Below, in pieces: positions 14,096 to 20,980 of a stretch of DNA of 24,622 nt. Location: contig PMKK01000041.1 of the NCBI GenBank assembly GCA_003157715.1, positions 2,409 through 27,030 on the forward strand, written 5' to 3'. Both the position numbers and the translations under genes were made by a program. Each line of letters opens with the position of its first letter. The stretch's first letter is position 1. The notes beneath the pieces are model-generated. The model saw nothing but the letters and a program-made list of their open reading frames with translations. It had not been told where the DNA came from and ran no database searches. This stretch comes from Actinomycetota bacterium (GTDB lineage Bacteria; Actinomycetota; Thermoleophilia; UBA2241).

Positions 14096-15157
14096 CTACT
14101 TCGCGAGATCGCCGACCAGCCGGTCGAGATCGACGCGGCTCGAGATCTCGTCGGCGATAAGCTCGATCTTGCGCTTGTCGTGTACGCCCAGACGCCCGAA
14201 CAGGCGCCGGATGCCGTCGGTCGCCGAGACCGTGTCGCTCGCCACCGAGACGATCGGCACGCCGAGCTCCTCGGCGCGGGCCAGCACCGCCGGACTGGGC
14301 ACGTAGCTGCCGGTCAGGACGATGGCGGCCGTCGGCGTCTCGAGCGCCGCGAGAATGATCTCGGCGCGGTCGCCGCCCACCACGACGACCTTGTTGGCGG
14401 CGTTCTGGAAGTAACGCAAGGCATGCTCGGGGCTCATCGCCCCGATCAGATAGGTCTCGGCCATCGCGTCACCGTGTTCCTGGCCGCAGATGTAGGTCGC
14501 GCCGAGCGCCTCGACGATCTCGGCCACGGTCACGGCGGCCAGGCGCTTGCTGGCCGGCAACACGCCGTAGGTCGCGATCTCCTGCTCGGCCAGGAAGCGC
14601 GCGTAGACGCCGCTCACCAGGCCGACCCGCGACTCGGGGACCATGTTGAAGACCGCTCCCAGAAGGCGTTCCCTGAGTCCGTCCTTGACGTAGCAGATGT
14701 CGTCGAGCAGACGAGCGCCGGCAAACCGCGCCACGAGCACCGCTCCGAGATCGAGCCGGGTCACCACATCGGCGCCGCTGGCTTGCAGAAAACGGCCCTG
14801 CCAGACTTCACCGAGGCCTTCGCAGATCACCAGGTCGCGCCGCCCGCGCACGCGCTCGAAGGCGCCCGCCACGCGCCCGAGGGTGCCGGCGTCGGAGCCG
14901 GTGAGCACGTCGTGGAGGGCGTTCTCGTCGAGCACCACCGGGCAGATGTCGGAGAGCGGCTCGTCTAAGCCCAGCACCTCGGCCACGAAGCGCGCATCGT
15001 CGTCGACCAGCTCACCGGTCGAACCCTGGGGGAGGATGCCGATGGGCTTGAAGTACCCTACATCGAGCCCGCGGGCGCGCAGAGCGAGACACAGACCAAC
15101 GGAGAGCGTGGTCTTACCCCCGCTCCCTTCGGTCGATGCGATGTAGAGCGATCTCAT
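14096..15157 (-). CDS. Stand-alone BioD-like P-loop plus DRTGG-domain protein (Pta N-terminal half, COG0857 type)
   Basis: A 353-residue protein resembling the N-terminal part of long phosphate acetyltransferases. The BioD-like P-loop NTPase domain (about 1-210) begins RSLYIASTEGSGGKTTLSVGL with the phosphate-binding loop at about 7-17, and has CEGLGEVW (112-119) where switch residues are expected. The DRTGG domain (about 212-320) shows GGDRAEI (261-267), IVLTGSYVPSPAV (279-291) and SDTVSATDGI (308-317). The PTA_PTB catalytic domain is missing: the gene stops soon after DRTGG. In full-length Pta these domains regulate activity; the role of isolated copies is unknown. ATG 15157 is chosen because the family begins there; the frame upstream runs into rpmF. 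It lies 46 bp after rpmF and 6 bp before plsX, so co-expression with plsX is likely. Confidence 0.88.
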   Translation of the reverse strand: MRSLYIASTEGSGGKTTLSVGLCLALRARGLDVGYFKPIGILPQGSTGELVDDDARFVAEVLGLDEPLSDICPVVLDENALHDVLTGSDAGTLGRVAGAFERVRGRRDLVICEGLGEVWQGRFLQASGADVVTRLDLGAVLVARFAGARLLDDICYVKDGLRERLLGAVFNMVPESRVGLVSGVYARFLAEQEIATYGVLPASKRLAAVTVAEIVEALGATYICGQEHGDAMAETYLIGAMSPEHALRYFQNAANKVVVVGGDRAEIILAALETPTAAIVLTGSYVPSPAVLARAEELGVPIVSVASDTVSATDGIRRLFGRLGVHDKRKIELIADEISSRVDLDRLVGDLAK

Positions 15158-15203
15158 ACCGACGACCCCCGGTGACGGGACGGCCGGAGTGGGCCGTGCG
15201 GGT

Positions 15204-15395
15204 CTACTTCTTCTTCTCGGCGTCGAGCGGGATGACCTCGCGGCCCTTGTAGGTGCCGCACTTGGGACAGGCACGGTGCGGCAGCTTGGGACTCTTGCAC
15301 TGCGGGCAGAAGCTCGCCGTCTCGACGCTGAGCTTCTGCTGCGCCCGCCGGGAGTCGCGCTTGCTGTTTGAGGTCTTTCTCTTGGGAACTGGCAT
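15204..15395 (-). CDS. rpmF: 50S ribosomal protein L32 (zinc-binding form)
   Basis: A 63-residue L32. It starts [18 protein letters not shown] as usual and carries two CxxC pairs (C30/C33 and C43/C46) that form a zinc ribbon. This is therefore the C+ form, which in some bacteria is replaced by a cysteine-free paralogue under zinc limitation. The start ATG 15395 has a weak ribosome binding site (GAGAA). A putative promoter lies 32 nt upstream of the ATG. DUF177-rpmF is a near-universal bacterial pair; here 99 bp separate the two genes, enough for an internal promoter. Confidence 0.97.
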   Translation of the reverse strand: MPVPKRKTSNSKRDSRRAQQKLSVETASFCPQCKSPKLPHRACPKCGTYKGREVIPLDAEKKK

Positions 15396-15426
15396 CGGTT
15401 CTCGTTTCTCGATTCGCGGACGTCCT

Positions 15427-15456
15427 ACTTTACAGGCGCCACGGCTTTCTGTCCAA
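15427..15456 (-). promoter_or_regulatory. Putative SigA-type promoter of rpmF
   Basis: A -35-like TTGGAC (15456-15451), 18-nt spacer, and -10-like TAAAGT (15432-15427). The -10 ends 32 nt before the rpmF ATG, the same distance as in the rplS and acpP candidates, and CTGTAAAGTA resembles their CTGGTAGAGTA. The hexamers themselves are only moderate matches. Confidence 0.4.
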
Positions 15457-15494
15457 GTCGAGCGGGCACGCGGACCTCGTAGCCCGACGGGCTC

Positions 15495-15950
15495 TCAGTG
15501 GGCGTGTTCATCGCCGGCCTCGTTCAGATCGGCGCCGCACACCGCGCACAGCCCGCGGCAGTCGTCGCGGCAAAGGATCTGCGCCGGCAGCGCTTCGCCG
15601 ATCGCGTCGCGCACCCAGCCTTCGAGATCGAGCAGGTGACCGTGCACGTAGGGCTCATCGTCGCCGGCCACCGACTCGCCGTCGGCGACGTACTCGACAC
15701 ACGCCACGGGGACAGGCAGCGCGGCCTCGTTCAGACACCGCTGACAGGGGCCCGTGAGCAGCGCCTCACCGGCGCCTCGGAGCGTCATGCGGCGCCCCAC
15801 GCGTGAGACGCGAAGCATGAGGTCGAGCCCTCCGCCGGCGACCACATACGAGATGCCGCCCAGCGAGAAGGCAGCGACATCCACAAACAGCCGTCGCTCG
15901 GCTTCATTGTGCTCCCCGAACGAGAGCGACCGAACATTGAAACGACGCAT
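15495..15950 (-). CDS. DUF177 (YceD-family) metal-binding protein
   Basis: A 151-residue DUF177/YceD protein. The family is almost always encoded next to rpmF. Its function is not well established in Actinobacteria; in plants and some bacteria homologues are linked to 23S rRNA or ribosome accumulation. The conserved CxRCL is CQRCL (C69, C72). A C-terminal CRDDCRGLCAVCGADLN supplies C127, C131, C135 and C138, probably binding zinc. I start at ATG 15950, because MRRFNVRSL is where family similarity begins. A GTG at 16040 in the same frame would overlap the preceding gene by 47 bp and adds only low-complexity residues. GGCGGAG directly abuts the ATG, so the ribosome binding site is not ideal. 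A small hairpin (15481-15493) follows the stop. Confidence 0.9.
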   Translation of the reverse strand: MRRFNVRSLSFGEHNEAERRLFVDVAAFSLGGISYVVAGGGLDLMLRVSRVGRRMTLRGAGEALLTGPCQRCLNEAALPVPVACVEYVADGESVAGDDEPYVHGHLLDLEGWVRDAIGEALPAQILCRDDCRGLCAVCGADLNEAGDEHAH

Positions 15951-15993
15951 CTCCGCCGCCGGCCCGGCCGGCCCGTAACGACCGGCCGCCTCG

Positions 15994-16461
15994 TCAGTCC
16001 TGCGGTTCGCCGCCGACGACCGGGGTCTGCAAGCGCTCACGGCCGCGGCGCACCGCCGCCAGGAACTTGTCGAGATTCACCTCGAGATTACCCAGCACCT
16101 CGTCGGCATAGTCTTCGGCCCCGAGACGTATCTCGCGCTCCCGCTCGCGGGCATCCTCGACGATCTCGTGAGCCTGGCGCTCGGCGACGCGCACGACCTC
16201 TTCCTGGGCGGCCGCCTGCTCGGCCTTCTCGCGGGCCTCGCTCAGAACTCGCTCGGACTCCTGCTTGGCCTCGGCCAGCATCTCCTGGCGTTCCTTGACG
16301 ATCCAGCGTGCCTGCTTGACCTCTTCAGGGATGGTCGAGCGCATCTGGTCGAGCAGGTCGTAGATCTCTTCGCGATCGATCATCACGCTGTCGGTCAGGG
16401 GAACGGACCGAGCATTGTGAATGAGGTCGTCCAGCTTGTCGATCAGCACGAGCACATCCAT
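15994..16461 (-). CDS. Coiled-coil DivIVA/SepIVA-like protein
   Basis: A 155-residue soluble coiled-coil protein. The N-terminal third (MDVLVLIDKLDDLIHNARSVPLTDSVMIDREEIYDLLDQMRSTIPEEV) is the conserved part. Residues about 48-125 form a charged heptad-rich helix (AEAKQESERVLSEAREKAEQAA), often mis-named ATP synthase subunit b-like. Gene order matches Mycobacterium tuberculosis, where Rv2927c (SepIVA, a DivIVA-like septation factor) precedes a DUF177 gene and rnc-smc-ftsY follow. I therefore infer an orthologue acting in septation or polar growth; this copy is shorter than the mycobacterial one. There is no transmembrane segment. The start ATG 16461 has a very strong ribosome binding site (AAGGAGAGGTAGGT). 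It lies 25 bp after coaD. Confidence 0.85.
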   Translation of the reverse strand: MDVLVLIDKLDDLIHNARSVPLTDSVMIDREEIYDLLDQMRSTIPEEVKQARWIVKERQEMLAEAKQESERVLSEAREKAEQAAAQEEVVRVAERQAHEIVEDAREREREIRLGAEDYADEVLGNLEVNLDKFLAAVRRGRERLQTPVVGGEPQD

Positions 16462-16486
16462 ACGGACCTACCTCTCCTTGAGGCGT

Positions 16487-16984
16487 TTAAGCCTTTCGCG
16501 GGAACAGTTCGCCGAAGCGCCGGGCCACGGCCGGTGGTACGAGATCGTCGACCGACCCGCCGAACGTGGCGACCTCCTTGACGCCGCTCGAACTCAGGAA
16601 GCTGTGCTCGGGTGATGCCATCATGAAGACAGTTTCGATGTCGGGGGCCAGCTTCCTATTGAGCTGTGCCATGGCGAACTCGTATTCGAAGTCGGAGATG
16701 GCCCGCAACCCTTTGAGGATGACGTTGGCTTCCCAGCGCCGGGCGAACTCGACGACGAGCTCGTTGAAGTGGTCGACGTAGACATTGGGGTAGTCGGCCA
16801 GCGCCTCGCGCAGGAACGCGGCGCGTTCGGCCGAGGTGAACATCGTCTGCTTGCGCGTGGGGTACTCGATCAGCCCCACGACGACGCGACGGAACGTGCG
16901 CGCGCCGCGCGTGATGATGTCGAGATGGCCGACCGTGACCGGATCGAAGGTCCCCGGACAGATGGCTGTGACGTTGCTCGGCAC
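16487..16984 (-). CDS. coaD: Phosphopantetheine adenylyltransferase
   Basis: A 165-residue PPAT, which transfers AMP from ATP to 4'-phosphopantetheine to give dephospho-CoA, the penultimate step of CoA synthesis. The nucleotidyltransferase motif GTFDPVTVGHLD (11-22) has T12 and H20. RKQTMF (44-49) and ILKGLRAISDFEYE (K91, R94) bind the substrate phosphates, and SFLSSSGVKEVA corresponds to the ISSTxVR-like motif. The start is GTG 16984, 4 bp after the rsmD stop, with GAGG about 9 nt upstream across that stop. rsmD-coaD is a standard pair. CoA made here also feeds the acyl carrier protein encoded nearby. Confidence 0.97.
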   Translation of the reverse strand: MPSNVTAICPGTFDPVTVGHLDIITRGARTFRRVVVGLIEYPTRKQTMFTSAERAAFLREALADYPNVYVDHFNELVVEFARRWEANVILKGLRAISDFEYEFAMAQLNRKLAPDIETVFMMASPEHSFLSSSGVKEVATFGGSVDDLVPPAVARRFGELFPRKA

Positions 16985-16988
16985 TCTT

Positions 16989-17696
16989 TCAGACCTCGCT
17001 GCAGAAAGTGACCCGTGTGTCGCCGTACAGCTTGACGCTCGTTTCGATGAGCGGCAGGTTCACGACCTGACGTCTGGCCGTCTCGACCACGACGACCGCT
17101 CCCGGCGCCAGCACGACCGGCAGCCGGTCCGCCAGTTCGGGCTCGACTGCCGGGTACGACGCGTACGGCGCGTCTACGAGGACGAGATTATACAGTCTCG
17201 CACCGGCAGCGTCAGCCGTGAGGGCCCGGCGATAGTCGCCGGCACGCACGCGAGTTGCCTCGGCGGGCACCCCGATGCGGGCGAGATTGTCGCGCAGCAC
17301 CCGGACGGCGGCCGGCGCGCGCTCCACGAATGCGCACGAGGCCGCGCCACGCGACAGCGCTTCGATGCCCAGAGCCCCGCTGCCGGCGAACAGATCGAGG
17401 ACGGCCATCCCTTCGAGCGGGCCGCCGACCGAAGCCGTGTCGAGCGGCTCGCCGAACGAAGCCGTCGCGAGCGGCTCGCCGAACGAAGCCGTCGCGAGCG
17501 CCTCGCCGACCGCAGTCGTCTCGAGCGGCTCGCCGGCAGCGTTCTGCTCGTGCCGCTCCAGTGTCCGGCGGCCCGCCAAAGCCGCGGCCAGGACGTTGAA
17601 GATGGCCTCACGCACGATGTCTGAGGTAGGACGCGTGGCGACGCCGCGCGGCGCCACCAGCCGCCGGCCACGCCACGCGCCACCGACGACCCGCAT
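16989..17696 (-). CDS. rsmD: 16S rRNA (guanine-N2)-methyltransferase RsmD-like, with internal repeat insertion
   Basis: A 235-residue class I SAM methyltransferase of the RsmD family, which methylates G966 (E. coli numbering) of 16S rRNA in the 30S subunit. The N-terminal block MRVVGGAWRGRRLVAPRG and RPTSDIVREAIFNVL are typical. The SAM-binding motif VLDLFAGSGALGIEALSRGA begins at residue 99. Between these blocks, where close relatives have only a few residues, there are about 50 extra residues. They include four 9-residue repeats (about 59-94, consensus ATASFGEPL) encoded by a 27-bp minisatellite. The catalytic (D/N)PPY motif reads DAPY (VLVDAPYASYP), a rare substitution. The start ATG 17696 overlaps the deoA stop (TGATG), so translation is coupled. 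Whether it is still active is open. Confidence 0.92.
   Translation of the reverse strand: MRVVGGAWRGRRLVAPRGVATRPTSDIVREAIFNVLAAALAGRRTLERHEQNAAGEPLETTAVGEALATASFGEPLATASFGEPLDTASVGGPLEGMAVLDLFAGSGALGIEALSRGAASCAFVERAPAAVRVLRDNLARIGVPAEATRVRAGDYRRALTADAAGARLYNLVLVDAPYASYPAVEPELADRLPVVLAPGAVVVVETARRQVVNLPLIETSVKLYGDTRVTFCSEV
17415..17522. repeat. 27-bp minisatellite, four copies, in frame within rsmD
   Basis: Units at 17415-17441, 17442-17468, 17469-17495 and 17496-17522. The second and third are identical (GAGCGGCTCGCCGAACGAAG followed by CCGTCGC). The first and fourth differ at several positions, and a decayed fifth copy starts at 17523. Each unit encodes nine residues on the minus strand, so changes in copy number keep the reading frame. 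Confidence 0.92.
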
Positions 17697-19018
17697 CAGA
17701 CGTCCCGGCCGAGCACGACGGGGCCCAGCGCGGGCGGCTCGTCGGCGATCGCGAAGGCATCCCCCAGGCGGGCCGCGGCGGCGGCACGGGCGTCGCGGTG
17801 GCGCGCGTACACGCGCGCCAGGGGCGCGCCGGCGGCCACTTCGTCGCCGGGCCTGGCGGTCACGACGACCCCCGCCGCCGGATCGACCTCGTCGGTGACA
17901 CGGCTGCGCCCCGCCCCGGAAAGCTGGGCGGCATGGCCGACGGCCAGCGCGTCGACCGCGCTCACCCAGCCGTTGCGACGGGCCGCGACCTCGACGCAGG
18001 CTAGTCGGTGAAACGCCGCCGGCGTGAAGCGCCCGCCTTGCACGGCCACCCAGCGCTCGAACCACTCGGCTGCCTGGCCGGAGTCGAGCGCCCGCCGCGC
18101 CCGCGCCCGCGCCTCGACTTCGTCGATCCCGAGGTCGGCCAGTGGCAGCAAGGCGGCGGCCAGCTCTACGACGACCTCTCGCACGTCACCGGGCCCGCCG
18201 CCGCGCAAGACCTCCCAGGCTTCTTCGACCTCGAGCCGGTTGCCGACGGCCCGGCCGAGCGGCGCCTCCATCGCGGTGTAGAGGCAGGTCACCTTGCGCC
18301 CGTAGCTCTCGCCGATCAGCCGGCAGAGGGCGCCCAGCGAAACCGCCTGCTCGATGGTCTTCATGAAGGCACCGGCGCCCACGGTCAGATCGAGCACGAC
18401 GACCGAGGTGCCGCTGGCGATCTTCTTGGCCATGATGCTGGCGGCGATCAGGCCTTCGCTGTCTACCGTCGCCGTGACGTCGCGCAGCGCATAGAGGATG
18501 CGGTCAGCGGGCACGAGACGCTCGCTCTGGCTTACCACGGCCACGCCGATGCGCTCGATCTGGCGCAGAAAGTCGCCCTGCGACAGCTGCACCCTGAACC
18601 CGGGGATCGACTCGAGCTTGTCGAGCGTCCCGCCGGTGTGACCGAGGCCGCGCCCGGACATCTTGCCGAACAGCGCACCGCACGACGCCACGAGCGGCGC
18701 CAGCACGAGGGTGACCTTGTCGCCGACCCCTCCGCTGGAGTGCTTGTCGAGCACCGGCCGGCCCAGCACCGAGAGATCGAGCGTCTTGCCGCTGTCGACC
18801 ATGGCCCGGGTGAGAGCCAGCGTCTCGGCCGCCGAGAAGCCACGCAGAACGATCGCCATCAGCAGCGCGCTGGCCTGGTAGGCGGGGATGGAACCGGACA
18901 CGACTCCCGAGACGAAGCCCCGCAGCCGCGCTTCGTCGAGCTCGCCACCGTCGCGCTTGCGGGCGATGATGTCGTTCACCACGTCGAACGTCACGACCGC
19001 CGTCCGGTCGTTCGCCAC
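17696..19018 (-). CDS. deoA: Thymidine/pyrimidine-nucleoside phosphorylase
   Basis: A 440-residue enzyme that splits thymidine or deoxyuridine (and uridine, if of the Pdp type) with phosphate to base and (deoxy)ribose-1-phosphate in salvage. The phosphate-binding DKHSSGGVGDKVTL (91-104) and the family signature GKMSGRGLGHTGGTLDKLESIPGF (118-141) are intact, and the C-terminal PYNP domain begins near EVDPAAGVVVTARPGDEV. Whether it is DeoA or Pdp cannot be decided by eye. The product sugar phosphate is the substrate of DeoB, encoded two genes upstream. GTG 19018 is taken as start, 40 bp after punA; GTG at residue 9 is an alternative, and neither has a good ribosome binding site. The stop overlaps the rsmD start. 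Confidence 0.95.
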   Translation of the reverse strand: MANDRTAVVTFDVVNDIIARKRDGGELDEARLRGFVSGVVSGSIPAYQASALLMAIVLRGFSAAETLALTRAMVDSGKTLDLSVLGRPVLDKHSSGGVGDKVTLVLAPLVASCGALFGKMSGRGLGHTGGTLDKLESIPGFRVQLSQGDFLRQIERIGVAVVSQSERLVPADRILYALRDVTATVDSEGLIAASIMAKKIASGTSVVVLDLTVGAGAFMKTIEQAVSLGALCRLIGESYGRKVTCLYTAMEAPLGRAVGNRLEVEEAWEVLRGGGPGDVREVVVELAAALLPLADLGIDEVEARARARRALDSGQAAEWFERWVAVQGGRFTPAAFHRLACVEVAARRNGWVSAVDALAVGHAAQLSGAGRSRVTDEVDPAAGVVVTARPGDEVAAGAPLARVYARHRDARAAAAARLGDAFAIADEPPALGPVVLGRDV

Positions 19019-19058
19019 ATCTCGCCGGCGGCGCCGGCGGCTTGTCGGCGCACCTCGC

Positions 19059-19850
19059 TCACGGCGTGGCGGGACGTGCGCTCATGAAGGCCGCGACCAG
19101 CGCCGCGAGACCGCGCGCGAGCTTCTCTGAGAGCAGCGCGCCGGCGGCCAGCACCCCGGCGTGATCGAGCACCGCGCCCGCCGGATTGGCAACCAGCGAC
19201 ACGACGCAAACGCGCAGTCCCCCGCGGGCGGCGGCGCGCACCTCGGCGGCCGTCGACATGCCGACGACCTCGCCGTAGCCGCGCAGCCAGGCGGCCTCGC
19301 CCGGAGTCTCGTAGTGCGGACCGGCCACGGCGACATACCGGCCGGCGCGCGCGCCGACCTCCGAACCAAGCGCGGCGGCCAGCCGGGCGGCCTCGGCAGG
19401 GCTTACGACGGGCAGCACCGGCGCCTCGTCGACCGGCGGACGCTGGAGATCCACGACCTCGGTCACCACCACGGCCTGACCGGGCTCGAGCGTCGGGTCA
19501 AGGCCGCCGGCGGCGTTCGTCAGCAGCAGCGCGGGCACCCCACGGTCGGCCAGGTCGCGCACGGGGCGCTCCAGTTCGGCTGTGCTCCAGCCCTCGTAAA
19601 GGTGCGGCCGCCCGCAGGCCAGCAGCACTCTCAGGATCCTGCGGCCGTCGGGTGCCCAGGACACGAGCCGCAAACGGTTGGCATGGCCGGCGACCGACGT
19701 CGCCGGCCACGCCAACCGCGCGTAGTCGATCTCTTCGAGCAGCTCGGCGCCCTGCGGCATGACGGCGAGTCCGGAGCCGAAGACGATCGCGAGATCGGCC
19801 CGCGGCAGGCGTTCGCTCGACGAGCGCTCGCCGCGCGAAAAGGTGCTCAC
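19059..19850 (-). CDS. punA: Purine-nucleoside phosphorylase (trimeric, class I type)
   Basis: A 263-residue purine-nucleoside phosphorylase that releases guanine or hypoxanthine and (deoxy)ribose-1-phosphate from nucleosides. Family features are the phosphate-binding loop FGSGLA (24-29; the usual GSGLG ends in Ala here), CGRPHLYEGW, LLTNAAGGLDPTLEPGQ, AGPHYETPGEAAWLRGYG and VVGMSTAAEVRAAARGGLRVCVVSLVANPAG. The base-binding Asn/Glu elements appear present (E in HYETP; N in LVAN), though NPAG replaces the commoner TNKA. The start is GTG 19850, whose GTGA overlaps the deoB stop. An in-frame extension to 21074 runs over deoB and is not homologous. Together with DeoB and DeoA it forms a nucleoside catabolic module. 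Confidence 0.93.
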   Translation of the reverse strand: MSTFSRGERSSSERLPRADLAIVFGSGLAVMPQGAELLEEIDYARLAWPATSVAGHANRLRLVSWAPDGRRILRVLLACGRPHLYEGWSTAELERPVRDLADRGVPALLLTNAAGGLDPTLEPGQAVVVTEVVDLQRPPVDEAPVLPVVSPAEAARLAAALGSEVGARAGRYVAVAGPHYETPGEAAWLRGYGEVVGMSTAAEVRAAARGGLRVCVVSLVANPAGAVLDHAGVLAAGALLSEKLARGLAALVAAFMSARPATP

Positions 19851-20980
19851 GGGATGACCGTACCGGGCAGCGGCGGCCGCCGGCCGGTGAGACGCTGGTA
19901 CGCGGTGGCGCCGACGTCCTCGAACAGGCCGTCGTAGCGTCCGCCCGACAGGCCGCATGCCAGCAGCGGCGCGTACTCGCGAGAGTGGTCGGTGCTGGCC
20001 GTCGTCGGATCGACGCCGTGATCGGCACACCAGAGGGCGACGTCGCCCGGCGCGAGCTCGGCCAGCAGGCCGGGGATGGCCTCGTCGACTTCCCGCAAAC
20101 CGGCCGCGAAGCCGGCGACATCGTTGCGATGTCCCCAGATCTGGTCGAAATCGACCAGATTGGCGAACAGCAGACCGTCGCGCATCTCGTGCAGGTGGCG
20201 CCGGCAGGCGGCCAGGCCGGCGGTGTTGTTGGTGGTGTGGTCGTCGACCTCGACGCCGCGCTGAGCGAAGATCTCGCCGATCTTGCCGACGCCGATCACC
20301 GGCACGCCTGCCTCGCCCAACAGATCGAGGTAGGTCGGGCCGGTGGGCGGCAGCGAGAAGTCGCGCCGCCGGGGGGTGCGCTCGAAGGCGCCCGGCACGC
20401 CGGCAAACGGCCGCGCGATGACGCGGCCCACGGCGTGCCGGCCGCTCAAGATGCGGCGCGCGATCGCGCACCACTCGTAGAGAAGTTCGACCGCCACGAG
20501 GTCTTCGTGACAGGCAACCTGAAAGACCGAATCGGCCGACGTGTAGACGATCGGCCGCCCGCTGCGCAAGTGCTCGTCGCCCAGCTCGTCGAGGATCGCC
20601 GTGCCTGAGGCCGGCCGGTTGCCCAGCACGCCACGGCCGATGGCCGCGCTGAACGGCTCGATCACCGCGGCCGGAAAGCCATGCGGGTAGGTCGGGAAGG
20701 GCTCCTGGAGCGGCAGCCCCATCATCTCCCAGTGGCCGGTCGTGGTGTCCTTGCCGGCGCCGAGCTCGAGCAGGCGGCCGTAGGTCGCCTCGGGGCGCGG
20801 CTCGCCGAGCGGCAGACCGACGACGCGGCCGAGGCCGAGCGCCGCGAGGTTGGGCAGCGCCACGTCGCTTGCCTCGAGCACGTGACGCAGGGTGTCGGAG
20901 CCGCGATCGCCGTAAGCCGCGGCGTCCGGCGCCTCGCCGGCGCCGACCCCGTCGAGCACGCACACCATGACCTTCGTCAT
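19847..20980 (-). CDS. deoB: Phosphopentomutase
   Basis: A 377-residue DeoB of the alkaline-phosphatase superfamily, which interconverts (deoxy)ribose-1-phosphate and -5-phosphate using two Mn ions. It sends the sugar released by PunA and DeoA into central metabolism, or supplies ribose-1-phosphate for salvage. All catalytic residues can be placed: D10 in VCVLDGVGAG, the phosphorylated T79 in GKDTTTGHWEM, D279 and H284 in VDFDQIWGHR, D320 and H321 in WCADHGVDPTT, and H332 in STDHSREYAPLL. The length is slightly below the usual 390. The start ATG 20980 overlaps the xerD stop (ATGA) and its own stop overlaps punA (GTGA), so three genes are translationally chained. Confidence 0.97.
   Translation of the reverse strand: MTKVMVCVLDGVGAGEAPDAAAYGDRGSDTLRHVLEASDVALPNLAALGLGRVVGLPLGEPRPEATYGRLLELGAGKDTTTGHWEMMGLPLQEPFPTYPHGFPAAVIEPFSAAIGRGVLGNRPASGTAILDELGDEHLRSGRPIVYTSADSVFQVACHEDLVAVELLYEWCAIARRILSGRHAVGRVIARPFAGVPGAFERTPRRRDFSLPPTGPTYLDLLGEAGVPVIGVGKIGEIFAQRGVEVDDHTTNNTAGLAACRRHLHEMRDGLLFANLVDFDQIWGHRNDVAGFAAGLREVDEAIPGLLAELAPGDVALWCADHGVDPTTASTDHSREYAPLLACGLSGGRYDGLFEDVGATAYQRLTGRRPPLPGTVIP

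Noticed and set aside
13133..14968. Open frame of 611 codons on the plus strand, antisense to plsX and the DRTGG gene
   Set aside because: Composition is rich in His, Gln, Asp and Arg, as expected for the antisense of GC-rich genes. No family is recognised and both genes beneath it are well supported.
15481..15493. Small hairpin AGCCC-GAC-GGGCT just after the DUF177 stop
   Set aside because: A 5-bp stem without a T-run is too short to call a terminator in sequence this GC-rich.
16600..16640. CoaD motif SSSGVKE as a possible active-site change
   Set aside because: The residue after SSS varies in the family, so this is not clearly unusual; other substrate-binding residues are intact.
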